Positions 50,768 through 63,301 of a DNA stretch of 64,000 nucleotides are shown here, in pieces. The DNA is taken from the NCBI RefSeq assembly GCF_008831285.2, contig NC_045145.1, forward strand, positions 7,998,802-8,062,801, read 5' to 3'. Made by a program: the position numbers and the translations under genes. Source of the stretch: Nymphaea colorata (lineage: Eukaryota; Streptophyta; Magnoliopsida; Nymphaeales; Nymphaeaceae). The notes beneath the pieces are model-generated. The model did not search any database and was not told the origin of the DNA. It saw only the letters and a list, made by a program, of their open reading frames with translations. Positions within the stretch are counted from its first letter, which is position 1. The number at the start of each line of letters is the position of its first letter.

Positions 50768-52129
<1,362 letters not shown>

Positions 52130-52410
52130 TGAAATTCAATCCAAAATCCAAGATATGAAATCTAAGATCTAAGATCTAAAATCCATGATCCAAAATCTAG
52201 GTTCTAAAATCCAAAATCCAAAATCCATTATCTGTGATTTGTGGTACGAGAATTATACATGAAATTTGATTCAAAATCAAAAGTCTAAAATCCAAGGTCC
52301 AAAATCTAAGACTTGAGTTATAAAATCTGAGATCCTAGATCTATAATCTATAATAAAAAATCTAATACTTGGCATCCAAAATCCAATACTTGAAATCCAA
52401 ATCCAAGTAC
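52130..52410. repeat. Degenerate AATCCAAA/ATCTAAGATC short-period repeat
   Basis: Units such as AAATCCAAGAT, AAATCTAAGAT, AAATCCATGAT and AAAATCCAAAATCC follow each other at a 7-11 base period with many substitutions. An old, decayed simple-sequence array. Confidence 0.8.
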
Positions 52411-53785
52411 GTTAGATTTCGGTTAATGTCATGGTTTAGATCAACATAAGGTTTATGATTTGGATCAAATATTTTGAATTGAGATCCAAGATCCAAATGA
52501 GCTCGGGGTAAGTTGATCAAAATGATTGGGTTCAGTCTTGCCTACACTAGGTTGAAGCCTACCTAGGGCTAAGTTTGACTGTATTAAATCTAATGATTAT
52601 GCAAAAAGCCACACATGCACAGAGAAGTGCTGATCAATTCTTAACAAAGAATTTAGATTAACATCGAGTGTGCAGGGTGAACAAGCGAGAGTATAAAGAG
52701 GAGAAAACAAACTTTTAAAATCATATTTTAAAACACAAAAGGAATAAGAAAATTATTTATTCCTGCCACATACTGATACCCATTTTGATTTTGTATGCAC
52801 CGGAGTGTTCAACAAAGAATTCTGTACATTCCAAGTGTTTACGTCTGAATTGACATTAAGCATGGAAAGAGAAAATGATGATGCATTTTTTATATATAAT
52901 GCACAATAAGCTCACATGTGGATACTGGATCTCGGTTTGATGTTGAGACCCAAATCCAGGTCCAAATCCAAAGAAAATTCTCGAAAGCTAGATATGGCAT
53001 TAAAATTTGGATTATAATTTGACATTCGGGATCTAGAATGGGAATAATGGACTTGGATTTATAAAAATAGATTAGATCTAGGACATGGTTATGAGACCTA
53101 GATACATACAAAGGACAAGGACATGTGATCTAGATCGGAAATATGAAATGGGGATATGAAAATAGCATGGACCTAGACTTGGCTCAAGTTGTGGTAGGTG
53201 GGTTCAAGCTGCATGACACGGACTGACCTGGGTTAGGTTTAGTTTTGAAAAACCTGGTTCAGACCTAGGTTGGGTGCAAGCTGAGCCTAGGTATTCTCTT
53301 TGAAAAATTCAATTTTAATGTAAAATTGGTGTAGGCTGAGCCTCAGCCTAGGCCTACTAGATCCATGAAATTTAAATGAAAAGGTAACATATATTTATGT
53401 GGCTCCAAGTCAAGTTTTATGAAAAGTACATGGATGTGGTAAATGACCAAAATACCCTTGTGTTTATGCAAAAGAAAATTATAAACCAAGGTATACGTGA
53501 CCTATACCTTATGTTTATGCAAAAGATTTGGCCTAGAAAAGAAATGACCATTTTACCCTTGCATACATTTTTGGAGTTGAGGATGAGCCTTTTCAATCTG
53601 ACTAAACCAGCCTATGGCCAAGCTCCTAAATATGCTTTGATTAAAATCTTGCTAAACAATCCCTATTAGATTATTCTAAAAGTAAAAAACAAATTTTTAC
53701 CAAGATGTATACAAAACATTTATAAAGGGAAATTGAGGAAGGACAGAGTTTACGAAGTGCAACATGTACTATAGATGAGCTTTTA
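52411..53785. other. Intergenic stretch, no gene recognised
   Basis: Contains GATCTAGAT/GATCCAAAT-like words and CCTAGGTT-type repeated words (53190-53350). A + strand open frame at 53397-53669 contains a duplicated TTG(T/A).TTTATGCAAAAGA word but no domain. Confidence 0.45.
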
Positions 53786-54250
53786 GGCATTTGGAACTGA
53801 ATTTAACTCAAACTGGAACTGTGGTAGTATTGATTTCTATATGATATACATCAACACCACTCAGTTTTAGTTCATTCTCTTGGTTTGAGCTCAAATTTAG
53901 CTCAGACTCTTGAAAAATGAGGAAGCACTCACGGAATTAAACTCAAACGAGAATGAGTGAACCTAAACCAGACTAAAGAAAGCTTGATTTATACATGATA
54001 AACATGGTCCTACCTTAGTTTTAGCTCACTTTATTGGGTTGAACTCAAATTCAGTTCAAACTCCTAAAAATAGGAGAGAGAAAGCACTTGAAATTGAATT
54101 GAACTCAAAACAGAATTACTGAACTCAAACTGAAATAAAGGAGCTTAATTTATGCATGATAAACATGGTCTATCTCAGTTTTGGCTTACCATTCCTAGTT
54201 GATCTCAAATATAGCTCCATCCCTTGAAAGTAGGAAAGAGAAAGGCCTAG
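53786..54250. repeat. Tandem repeat of a ~160-bp unit, about three diverged copies
   Basis: Landmarks recur in order: (T/A)ACTCAAAC.GGAA or AACTCAAAACAGAATT; then TACATGATAAACATGGTC (53990, 54152) or its first-copy variant near 53840; then CTCAGTTTTAG/TTAGTTTTAGCTCAC; then GAACTCAAATTCAG..CAAACTC. The clearest interval is 162 bases. Satellite-like and non-coding. Confidence 0.75.
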
Positions 54251-54939
54251 TGGCAACTTGTAAGTTAGAATATGGCTGAAACTTGGGCTGGGTGACTGAA
54301 AATAAGTGAAATAAAACTTTTCTTCCATTAAAATAAATTTATTTGAACTTGGTTGAGCTGAAGATAACAATTTTGAGTTCTAAGATCTAATTTGACCTAT
54401 AGGAGAGCAGGCTTTAAGATGAGGTAACCCTAGTGAGGTAACTCTGGCAACTCCAAGGGTTATGTAACGATGAGAAATTGCCTCATTACTCAAATGTTAG
54501 GCAATTCCTAGAAATTGGATGAAAAATTTCTACTTTTCAGGTCGAAAAACAGAATGTGGGGGCAAAATGATAATTTTGAGCGTGGATGTCCTAAGTGGTC
54601 TAGGTCTATGTGTTCAATACTGGTGTAAAAAGTGCTTGTTTGATTTGAAAATTGCCCTTTGTTCAAAAAATTTGGTCTTTGAAAATTTATTTGAAATTCT
54701 CATGGTGAAGGCACAATGGCTATTTGGACTTGTGATAATTTTGGGTGTTTATAGATGTCTCCCTTTGCTATTGGGTTAGGAACTGTGCTTAGTGGCAAAA
54801 ACCAAAAGCCCATGCTGAAATCATGAAATTTTTGAAATCAGAATTTTGATAAGGAAAATCCATTTTGAAATATATATAAATGCCCTAGTCAGGGTGCTGG
54901 TGCAATGCTCGTGAAAATGCTTGAAAATTCTTGTAAAAT
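54251..54939. other. Intergenic stretch before the minisatellite
   Basis: A + strand frame at 54519-54779 has no recognised domain. No gene is supported. Confidence 0.5.
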
Positions 54940-55612
54940 TTATGTATGGGAGTACTTGTATGCTTGTGGATGCCAAAACACAAAAATCTCATATAAAATG
55001 TGAGTGTTTGTGAAAATGCTTGTAAAATTCATGCAATGAAATGCATGCACTTGTATATTAGTTTTCTTTGAAACGCTTGTAAAATTCATGTAGTCAAATG
55101 CATGTACTTGTATGCTTGTGTGTACCAAAGCATGAAAACCTCAATTAAATTTGACTGTTTGTGAAATGCTTGTAAAATGTTTGCATGCTTGTTTGTGTTG
55201 AAACACAAAAAACTCACATTAAATGTGAGTGATTGTGGAAACACCTATAAAATTCATGCAATGGAATCCATGTGCTTGTATGCTTGTGTACACCTAAGTA
55301 TGAAAATCTTACATAAACGTGAGGGCTTGTAAAATACTTGTAAAATTCATGCAATTGAGTGCAAGTGCTTGTATGTTTGTTTGCACCGAGGTGTGAAAAT
55401 CTCACATAAATGTGAGTGCTTGTGAAAATGCTTGTAAATTCATGCAATGGAATATATGTGCATATATGTTTGTTTGCCTCGAAGCGCGAAAATCTCACAT
55501 AAATATTAGTGCTTGTGAAGTTCATACAATGAAATGCATGTGGTTATATGTTTGTTTGCACCGAAGCGTGAAATCTTACATGTGAGTGCTTGTGAAACAT
55601 TTGTGGACTTAT
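54940..55612. repeat. Minisatellite with a ~93-bp unit, about seven copies
   Basis: Each unit contains CTTGTAAAATTCATGCAATG, then a GTGCTTGTATG(C/T)TTGT block, then G(A/T)ACC(G/A)AAG(C/T)(G/A)TGAAAATCTCA and CATAAATGTGAGTGCTTGTG. ATTCATGC landmarks fall at 55252, 55346 and 55438, giving intervals of 94 and 92. Some units are shortened (57-bp interval at 55027-55084) or extended. Because the mean period is a multiple of three, the - strand keeps a frame open at 55525-55214 with a 31-residue peptide repeat (HEF.S...T.IYVRFS.LGANKHTST). Whether this is ever translated is unknown. Confidence 0.9.
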
Positions 55613-56630
55613 AAAATGCTTATAAATTTGATAAAATTTATTTGCATGTATCTCTTGTGTCATGTAAGGACTTGTATGATTTGCTTTACTTGCAAGGACA
55701 ACTTCTTTTAGCCAATGTCATGATATTTTTTTAGAGGATTATTCTTCTATTTCCATGTGATAAGCTAGAAAGAGTTTCTCCTTATGTCATAGGGTTTCTT
55801 AATGCAAGATTTGTCATTGTCGTGACTCCCTTTATAATTACAAGAAGCTTATGTTTTTATCATTAGAGAATTTTTTGCCTTGGTCATCCTTAGTTTTTCA
55901 ATAGCATTTTGCTCATTTTGTTATTGAATTTGGCCATTTTTTTCTCGTTTGTTATTGTTCTTGCTTTTTTGATATTTCAGGCCGACCTTTACCTGTAAGA
56001 AAAAATATCTCACCCCCCTACAAACTACTACAAGGCTCCATCTCTTTGATGGTCTTACAGATTTTTCATATGCAATATCATGTCTTTCATGCTTTCTATT
56101 GAACCTTTGTAATGAATTTTAGGTTGGTAGCTCTCAGACTAGACTGGGGGTATCGGGTGTAGAAACACTCCTCAAACTTCCTTGCTTGAGCTCATAAGAC
56201 TTTGAAAGACATAACTAGACAAATCAACTTTATGCCTACCTGACACTTTCAAGTGCTCATCTAGTGGAACAGCTACATTTACCCCAAGCCCATCTCTCAA
56301 TGCTCATTTTTATGTTTTGATTGTTTTGCTCAGGTCAACTCAGTATTTTGTTCTCCAATTGATTCTTGATATGGTTTTTTTTTTTTTAAAAAAAAGCTAC
56401 GGATCAAATTGAATAATATTTCCTAAGCTTTGATGCCCTTTATTTTCTTTAGTTCTCTTTGTGGCTTATAAAGTGGTCTCGTTAAAAATTTTGTCTTTCG
56501 ACAATTGTCAAATCATTGGCTGAAACTTTCTTGTTCTTTTAGAGAAACTAAAACCATTAAGTGCTTGCAAGATACAATATGATAACTTGTTTGGCATATT
56601 TATCAGATTTAAAGTGCTTATTTGAAAATG
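55613..56630. other. Intergenic spacer between two minisatellite arrays
   Basis: T-rich sequence with no coding signature. Confidence 0.55.
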
Positions 56631-56639
56631 TGCACCGAA

Positions 56640-56900
56640 CTACAAAAATATTCACCAAATACAAAATCTCTCATTAAAATGTGTGTGCATTTATGCTTGT
56701 GGGTCTTATATGAATACGAGTGTTTGTGGGTCTCATATGAAGGGTTTTTTTTTTTTTTAAATATAGACCAAAGTGTACAAAAATTCACCAAAATGTAAAA
56801 TATCTCGTTAAAATGCAAGTGCATGTATGCTTGTAGGTCTTGTATGAACACGAGTGTTTGTGGGAATGCTTCTGAGCTTATAAAATGCTTGAAATGATTT
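56640..56900. repeat. Short degenerate array related to the 93-bp minisatellite
   Basis: Two or more units share GTGTGCATTTATGCTTGTGG/GTGCATGTATGCTTGTAGG, TCTTRTATGAA.ACGAGTGTTTGTGGG and CACCAAA.TGTAAAAT.TCTC. The block is about 155 bp, so it is a derived form of the upstream array. Confidence 0.7.
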
Positions 56901-57118
56901 AAAACTTGTTTGCACAAATACAAAATATGTGTTGGAGCATGGAAATGGTATGTCGAACCACAAAAATACTTGTGAAAATTTGTTTTACCGAAGAATGAAA
57001 TCTTGTATAAAAGTATGAAACGTGCATGAAGTTGGAGACTTGCATGCATTGTGATGTGTGCAATTGGAAGGCTTGTGGGTGCCAAGGTAAAAAATTTCCG
57101 AAGCTTGTATTCACCAAA

Positions 57119-57555
57119 GTATGAAATTTTGAAAACCTGTATGGACTGAAGTGCAAGATTTGAAAAACATGTAAAATTGAAAAATTGGTGTGCATTATGG
57201 TGCAAGATTAAGAAAACTTGTGAAATTGGAAAACCTCTGTGCACTATAGTGCAAGATTCAAAAAGCTTGTGAATTTAGAAAACTAGTGTGCACCAAGGTG
57301 TGAGATTTAGAAATCTTGTGAAATTGAAAATGTGTGTGCACAAAAGAGTGACATGTACAAATTTTGTAAAATTATAAAATGTGTGTGCGTCAATGTGCAA
57401 AATTTGAAAAACTTGCACACACTGTGTGCATTTGGAAAACCCTGAGAGCATTGAAATGTGAAATTGAAAACTTGTAGGCATTGATGTGCAAAAGTTGACC
57501 AGCTTGTACACACCAAATTTAAAAAACCTGTGTGCATCGAAGTGTGGAAAAACCA
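57119..57555. repeat. Minisatellite with a ~49-bp unit, about nine copies
   Basis: GTG(C/T)(A/G)A(G/A)A landmarks fall at 57151, 57200, 57249, 57299, 57348 and 57395, giving intervals of 49, 49, 50, 49 and 47. The consensus is roughly GTGCAAGATTTGAAAAACTT, then GTGAAATTGAAAAACTGTGTGCACCAAG. The GTGCACC.A.GTG words link it to the 93-bp array upstream. A - strand frame stays open over much of 56618-57556 only because stop codons are rare in the unit. Confidence 0.88.
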
Positions 57556-58330
57556 TGTATGCTTGAAAACTTGGGACTGATCACAAAACTTAGAAAATTG
57601 GTATGTAATTGGATTTTAAAACTTGTGGACTGATTGCTCTTAAATTTTGAGGACTTTGAAAATTTTATTGTTGAAAGACTTTTGTACCCATTTCCTTGCA
57701 ACTTGTAATGTTCATATAAAAAAGTTACTCCAGTATAAAGGGCAGTCAAGTGGATGCATGAACAGGAAAAATAGACTAGTGTCACCATCAAAGAATATAT
57801 AACATGAAAGAGTAGAAAAAGACTTGGTTATAAGAGAGGGAAAACCAATTTTTATTGAAGAAAGCTGCATGAGGAGGGAACCCCATTATCCCTACATTGC
57901 ATGACAAAGAACATAAAGTGAAATAATAACAAGCTTGATTTGAGACTCTAGCATTCTACTTATGATTAAGGCATGGATTCTAGTGTTTGGGTCAGTTCTA
58001 AGAATAGAATGTACACATTGTGGTTTACAAAAAATGTCCTGATCATAGTGATTAAAAAAAACAAGATGGTGAGGGTCAAAATAGAAATGCAAATTAACAC
58101 ACAAATAGAGTAACAAAACCCTCTTAAACATGGTAAGATCTATGTTGACAAGTTTACATTTACCCAAAGTATTCTAAGGTGAAGCTGTATTAACAACTAT
58201 GTATCCTATAAATCAAATACCCTGCAAAATAGTCTCAACAACTCCTTATGAGAGATGGATTGATCTGAAACTACATTTGAGACATTTTAGGAGATGGAGA
58301 TCTATAGCTTAGGTGAAAATTAAAAATGGA
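57556..58330. other. Intergenic stretch, no gene seen
   Basis: No conserved motif. It ends where copia pol similarity begins. Confidence 0.5.
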
Positions 58331-59930
58331 TAAACTAGACAATAGATCAATATGATGTTTGTTTATTAGATATCCCAAATGATCCAAGGGCTATAGATTA
58401 TATCATTCAATTATAGGACTTATCAAAAGTAGGGATGTAGAGTTCCTAAAAGAACTCAATAATAAAGACAATGATTCAGTGGAAGATCAGACCGATTTAG
58501 TAGGTGATCTGATTCACTCAGATGAATAGTCTAGCAATGTATCAATTGGGGAACAGTCTGGCTATGAACCAACTGAGGAACAACCTGACTATAAACTGAC
58601 TAGGGAATAGATTGGTAATGAACTAACTGATTTGGGTGTCTCATATTCTCAGTCTTTGTCAGGTCATAAAAGACCTAGAGCTCTTCCTTCATATTTGAAT
58701 GATTATAACATATACTTGGCAGATGAGCTATGCTATTTAGCATATATTGATGAAATGTCGGATAATCTGACATATGATGAAGCAATAAATTCACATGAAT
58801 CGTTAGATTGGTTAATACTATGAATGAAGAAATTGAATCCATAGAAAAGAATAAAGTCTAAGAATTGGTAGATCTTCTTAAAGGAAGAAAACCCATTGGG
58901 TGTAAATGGATGCTAAAGAAAAAGTATAAGCCTGATGGTTCAGTCGAGAAATTTAAAACAAGACTGGTGGCTAAAGATTTTTTCCAAAAAAAAGAAATTG
59001 ATTATTTAGAAAGCTATTCACCAGTTGCGAAATTTGGTTTACACAAAATAATTTAGGATATCACAGTAAAAAAAAAGTGCACAAGTTAAAAAAAAATCCT
59101 TGCATAGCTTCAAAAAGTCTCATATACAATGGTACTTTGTCTTTCATACAACAATAACTAAGCTTGAATATATAGGAAATATACTGGATCACTGCGTATA
59201 TGTCTGAAAAAGTGGGAGTTTTTTTCGCATTCGATCATTATATGTCGATGACATTTTACTGATTTGAAATGATAACAAAATGATATCCAAAACAAAGACT
59301 TGGTTGAACAAAAACTTTGAAATGAAGGACATAAGTGAAACATCTTATATCCTAGGTATAAAGATCACTGAGATAAAAACTCAAGGATTTTGAGTTTGAG
59401 CCAAGAATGATATATTGATTATATCTTAAAGAAGTTTTGAATGCAAGATTGCAAATTAATTAGGACTCTCGTAGTCAAAGGAGAAAATCTAAGCAAAAGC
59501 TGCTCAGGCTATTGGCAGCTTAATGTATCAATGCTATGCACAAGACCTGATATAAGTTTTTCTATTGGTCTTGTGAGTTACTACCAAATTAATCATGGTT
59601 GGCCTCACTGACAAACAGTAAAAAGAATTTTTTGCCATATTAAAGGAACAAAAAACTTGAAATTGTCCAACCAAGCTGATGAATCTTTTTTAGTTAGCTA
59701 TTCTAATGCAGATTTTGCAGGTTGTAAAGATGATAGTAAGTCCATATGTGGATATGTGTTTCTCTTTGAAGGTGGAGCGATGGTCTGGTTCTGTAAGAAA
59801 CATAGATATGTTGCTCAACATAATGAAGCTTGTTTTTGTAATTTTTTAAATATTTTTCTTGTAAAGGGATATTTTTTTAGATCAGGGAAAATAGTTTTTT
59901 TTTTCACTTTTTTTAGGTTACAAAGTTAGC
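58331..59930 (+). mobile_element. Decayed Ty1/copia pol (reverse transcriptase and RNase H)
   Basis: On the + strand, pieces of copia pol are collinear. The pre-RT region has HKRPRALPSYLNDYNIYLAD and TYDEAINSHES (58632-58823). RT follows with LLKGRKPIGCKWMLKKKYKP, GSVEKFKTRLVAKDF and YSPVAKF (58865-59056). The catalytic YVDD is at 59241-59252, with MKDISETSYILGIKI (about 59320). RNase H reads SYSNADFAGCKDDSKSICGY and MVWFCKKHRYVAQHNEACF (59690-59840). At least eight stops or frameshifts interrupt it, and integrase, gag and LTRs were not identified, so it is an internal fragment of a dead element. Confidence 0.87.
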
Positions 59931-62029
59931 CTACACCGGTAAACTTCTGGATGACAACACTTGAAAAAAAAATAAAGATCTCTACTTGGCCACTGACACA
60001 ACTTTTGTGCTTGTAAACAGAAACCACGTCCTTTGATGTTTCATTATCTATTGATAAGTATTTTCATATCCTAGTAAAGAAATGCCATAAATGCAACAGC
60101 TATGACCATGGTGAAGAAATTTGGAAGTGTTTCACTCTCAAGTCCAACGGCACAAGCCCTAGACTAGTGCTTCAAATTGCAAGTCTGATAAATCTTAAGT
60201 AAGACCAAATTATGACATGGGGAAGTACCATGCACGTATATGCTAGGGTCATATCCTGGGTGATTATCACACCCTTGATTAGTTATGAGTTTTAATAGAA
60301 TTGGAAACGATCTTCATTACGGTCCTTCCCTGTTGAGGCAAACACCAATTATCAAAACTTAAATAGCTTAAGCGTCGGTTTTTCCTGCCCACCACTGCAA
60401 CTCAATGCTCTTTAATTTCAGACAATGCAGGTTATAGAAAAGAGGAACAATCACTCACCAAACAAAACAAATAAGAAACTGATTAGCAATAATAATTACT
60501 GTATTTAAAATCTGATGATTTTTTTAGAAGAGAACCACAGGGATTACATTTGCTTAAAAGTGATTAGGATCTTAGTTAGAGTAATTGGTCCATGTAAAAG
60601 TAATTGATCTAAGTAAAAGGGTCATTTGATTGTAGTAAAGGAATTTTCATCCTCAGTAAATATCATTTTAACTCGGGGGAACACGAGCGCTTGGAAAATA
60701 ATCTGTGGACTCAACAAGGGAACCTCTTAATTTGTCTGTGGAAGTCAGTATTGCCATAATGAAAATCCTTGATGCAATTTGTTAACCGCCCAAATTCAGT
60801 TGTATTTTCAATTTTTAACTTAAGCTTTGTTTGATTGCAATGATAAATGCACTTGATTTCTATGTAAAACCAACAAAGGTAAATATTTATAGGGCCAAAG
60901 GTGCACTGCATCCCTGAGAAATAATGAAAAAATTTCTCTCCACAAGGGGACTGGAATTTTTCACCCACTTCTCAACCTAAAAATACATCGGAATACAACT
61001 AGGTGACGTTATCTTTCTCTACCAATCTTTTTATTAAAAAGTTTCTATCTACAAGACGTACTGAGCATTAAAAGTTTCAAAATTTTTTTACCCTACACTT
61101 TCCTCCCATGGCTAACGCCAGCAGTATTTAATTTATCTTAATTCTCATACTGCTATATAAAAATCATGATCTAATTGAAGTTATATTTTGGTTTGATACA
61201 GGTTTACATCGCACGACCCTCCTTGCCTGTCATTGTCCTTCAAGCAATATAACTATGAATGTGTCTGCAGTCAAATGAGAATGTGTACAACCAGAGTTTG
61301 CTATAAGATGAGTAGTTGGGCCAGCACGTATATATGTCCACGAGCTGCATCTCCTGTCTCTGCAAACCAAAGGATCATGCTCATGTGTTATTATTCCTAT
61401 TCTTTTGTCTTCTTTTGTTATGTCCTTTATCAAATTAAATCAGTTTTTGAATCTAATTGGAAAGCCAAATGATTCAGCCAATTGATGAATTGAATAGGAA
61501 TTTGAATAATTGTGGATCGGACTGATTAACAATTTGTGATTTAAATTTAAAAATAGAAAAAAAATATAATGTTGGGAAAACTAAAAAATTTAAAATATTA
61601 TTAAAGTACAAATATAAATATAAGTAATTTGATTAAATTTAAAATAAAAAATAGAAAGTAAAGAAAAATGAAAAATGAAAAAATATCAAAAAAGTGCAAA
61701 TACACTTTAAGAAAAGGAAGCTAAAATGTTAAAAACATAAATAGCTCGGACAAATTTAAAAATAAAAAATAGAAAAATGGAATTTCAGAGAAAATTAAAA
61801 AAAATTAAACAATAACAGAAAAGTACAAATGCACCTTAAGAAAAAGATAACTAGATATAAATCGATAGTAACTTTGCCAATTAATTTGGTGGGAAAATAG
61901 AATAAAGAAGAGCACTTCTCCCTCATGGGGGTTCCGCACCTTTGGATGAACAACCTGTCAAGGCCTACTTAATCTTTCAAAGTTCATTTTGTAAAGTTTT
62001 TTTACATAAGAAAAAGGCTTTGACCAAGA
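59931..62029. other. AT-rich intergenic stretch, no gene recognised
   Basis: Bases 61500-61860 are extremely A-rich, with AAATTTAAAAATAGAAAA-type words repeated about three times at ~130-bp spacing (an internal degenerate duplication, e.g. AAGTGCAAATACACTTTAAG and AAGTACAAATGCACCTTAAG). No coding signature. Confidence 0.55.
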
Positions 62030-62226
62030 GTGGAGCCAGGATTTTTTTCAAGGGCGGGCCGAACAGTACAACATCTGGATCCAGGTAGGGCCAAACTGAA
62101 TCAGAATCTAACCATACATGGCACAACTAAAAAATTTTAATTTTTTCAATGTAATTTTTTTTCCAATTGATTGGGGTGGGGCCATGGCCTAGGCGCCCCC
62201 CCCCCTCCCTCCGCCCCTGGCTCTGA
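62030..62226 (+). mobile_element. Non-autonomous repeat element, copy 2 (shared with 15160-15537)
   Basis: GGAGCCAGGATTTTTTTCAAGGGCGGGCC on the left and CTCCGCCCCTGGCTCT on the right give a short inverted repeat (GAGCCAGG/CCTGGCTC). GGATCCAGGTAGGGCCAAACTGAATC is shared with the 15.2 kb copy. About 197 bp, non-coding. Confidence 0.6.
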
Positions 62227-62844
62227 CCATCCTTTTCTTATAGCAGCTTTTATGGGTATGCATCCCTTTTGCTGATAAAGTTGGAAAATGAAAAATTATT
62301 GCATTGGACGACTCAGTGCAAAATCTGGTTTTCACTGGATATCAGTGATTTGTGAGAAAATAACATCGTTTGCTTTGGATCGGCTCTTCATCAAGCGAAT
62401 CGTCGGAAAGCCAAATCTATTCAAATCGCACACCCCAATTTTAATAACATTATTGGAGAGGACACAACATTTTATTTCCCTTGCAGTTAAATAAATCAAT
62501 TTAGTTTGTCGTGGCTCTCAAATTTATCCCGATCAAGAGAGATGATCCTAGGATGTACAAATGATGTTCAAACAAGTTCCTAGGCTTGATTAAAACACTT
62601 TGATGGGGAACGAAGCTAGGTGTATATGTAAGCAAATACAAGTTCCGTACCACAAAATCCTTTGCAGATTATGATATTTGAACATTGAAAAAACTGGTTA
62701 AGAAGTAGGAGACAGATGGAGTCCAAGGGTTTACTAGAACCCTAGTTGGGCTTTTGGAGGGGCTGCAGCTGTCATGTCCAAATCTAGCAGAAGGGCCAAA
62801 GGGGAGGGGAATGCTGGAGGTAGAGCTACATTGTGAGATTGAGA
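62227..62844. other. Intergenic stretch, no gene recognised
   Basis: The open frame at 62288-62494 lacks recognisable motifs. No gene is supported. Confidence 0.5.
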
Positions 62845-63301
62845 GTAGGGCCTCGAGCACGACTCAAACTCGCTCGAAAAAACTCAGCTCATTCTTAACT
62901 CATTTATAAACAAGTTAAGTTCAAGCTTACAAAGATAATCGAAACGATAAACGAGTCGAGTTCAAGTTTTAGGAACTCAACTCATTTATACTTGACTTGA
63001 ATCGTTTATACTTGACTCGACTCGCAAACTGGTACTTTGTATAATATTGCCAAAACCAGTTTCAAAGGTTACACAACTTTAACGAGTTAAAACTTGCACA
63101 AGTTACATAAGTTAATGCTTACACGAGTTAATACTAAACGTGTTAACATCTAAACGAGTTAAATGGGTTAAATGAGTCGAGTTCAAGCTCAAATTTGTGT
63201 AGTCGAGTCGAGCTCGAGCTTGCTATAAAGAACTCGACTTGAGTTCGAGCCGAGCTCGAGCTGGCCAAGTTCAGGCTTGACTCGGCTCGTGTGCAGGCCT
63301 A
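62845..63301 (+). mobile_element. GAGCTCGAGC-rich non-autonomous element, copy 2, with terminal inverted repeats
   Basis: The left end TAGGGCCTCGAGCACGAC and the right end CTCGTGTGCAGGCCTA (reverse complement TAGGCCTGCACACGAG) form imperfect inverted repeats. The interior repeats ACGAGTTAA and GAGTCGAGTTCAAG words and carries GAGCCGAGCTCGAGCTGG near the right end. The grammar is shared with 47710-48196. No coding capacity and no clear 8-bp target duplication. Confidence 0.55.

Noticed and set aside
55214-55525. 103-codon - strand frame as a genuine repeat protein
   Set aside because: The 31-residue periodicity follows directly from the 93-bp DNA unit. There is no promoter, signal or family match, so it is reported only as a property of the repeat.
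56618-57244. 208-codon - strand open frame
   Set aside because: It runs through the minisatellite region. Its periodic, Phe/His-rich content reflects the stop-poor repeat, and no domain is present.
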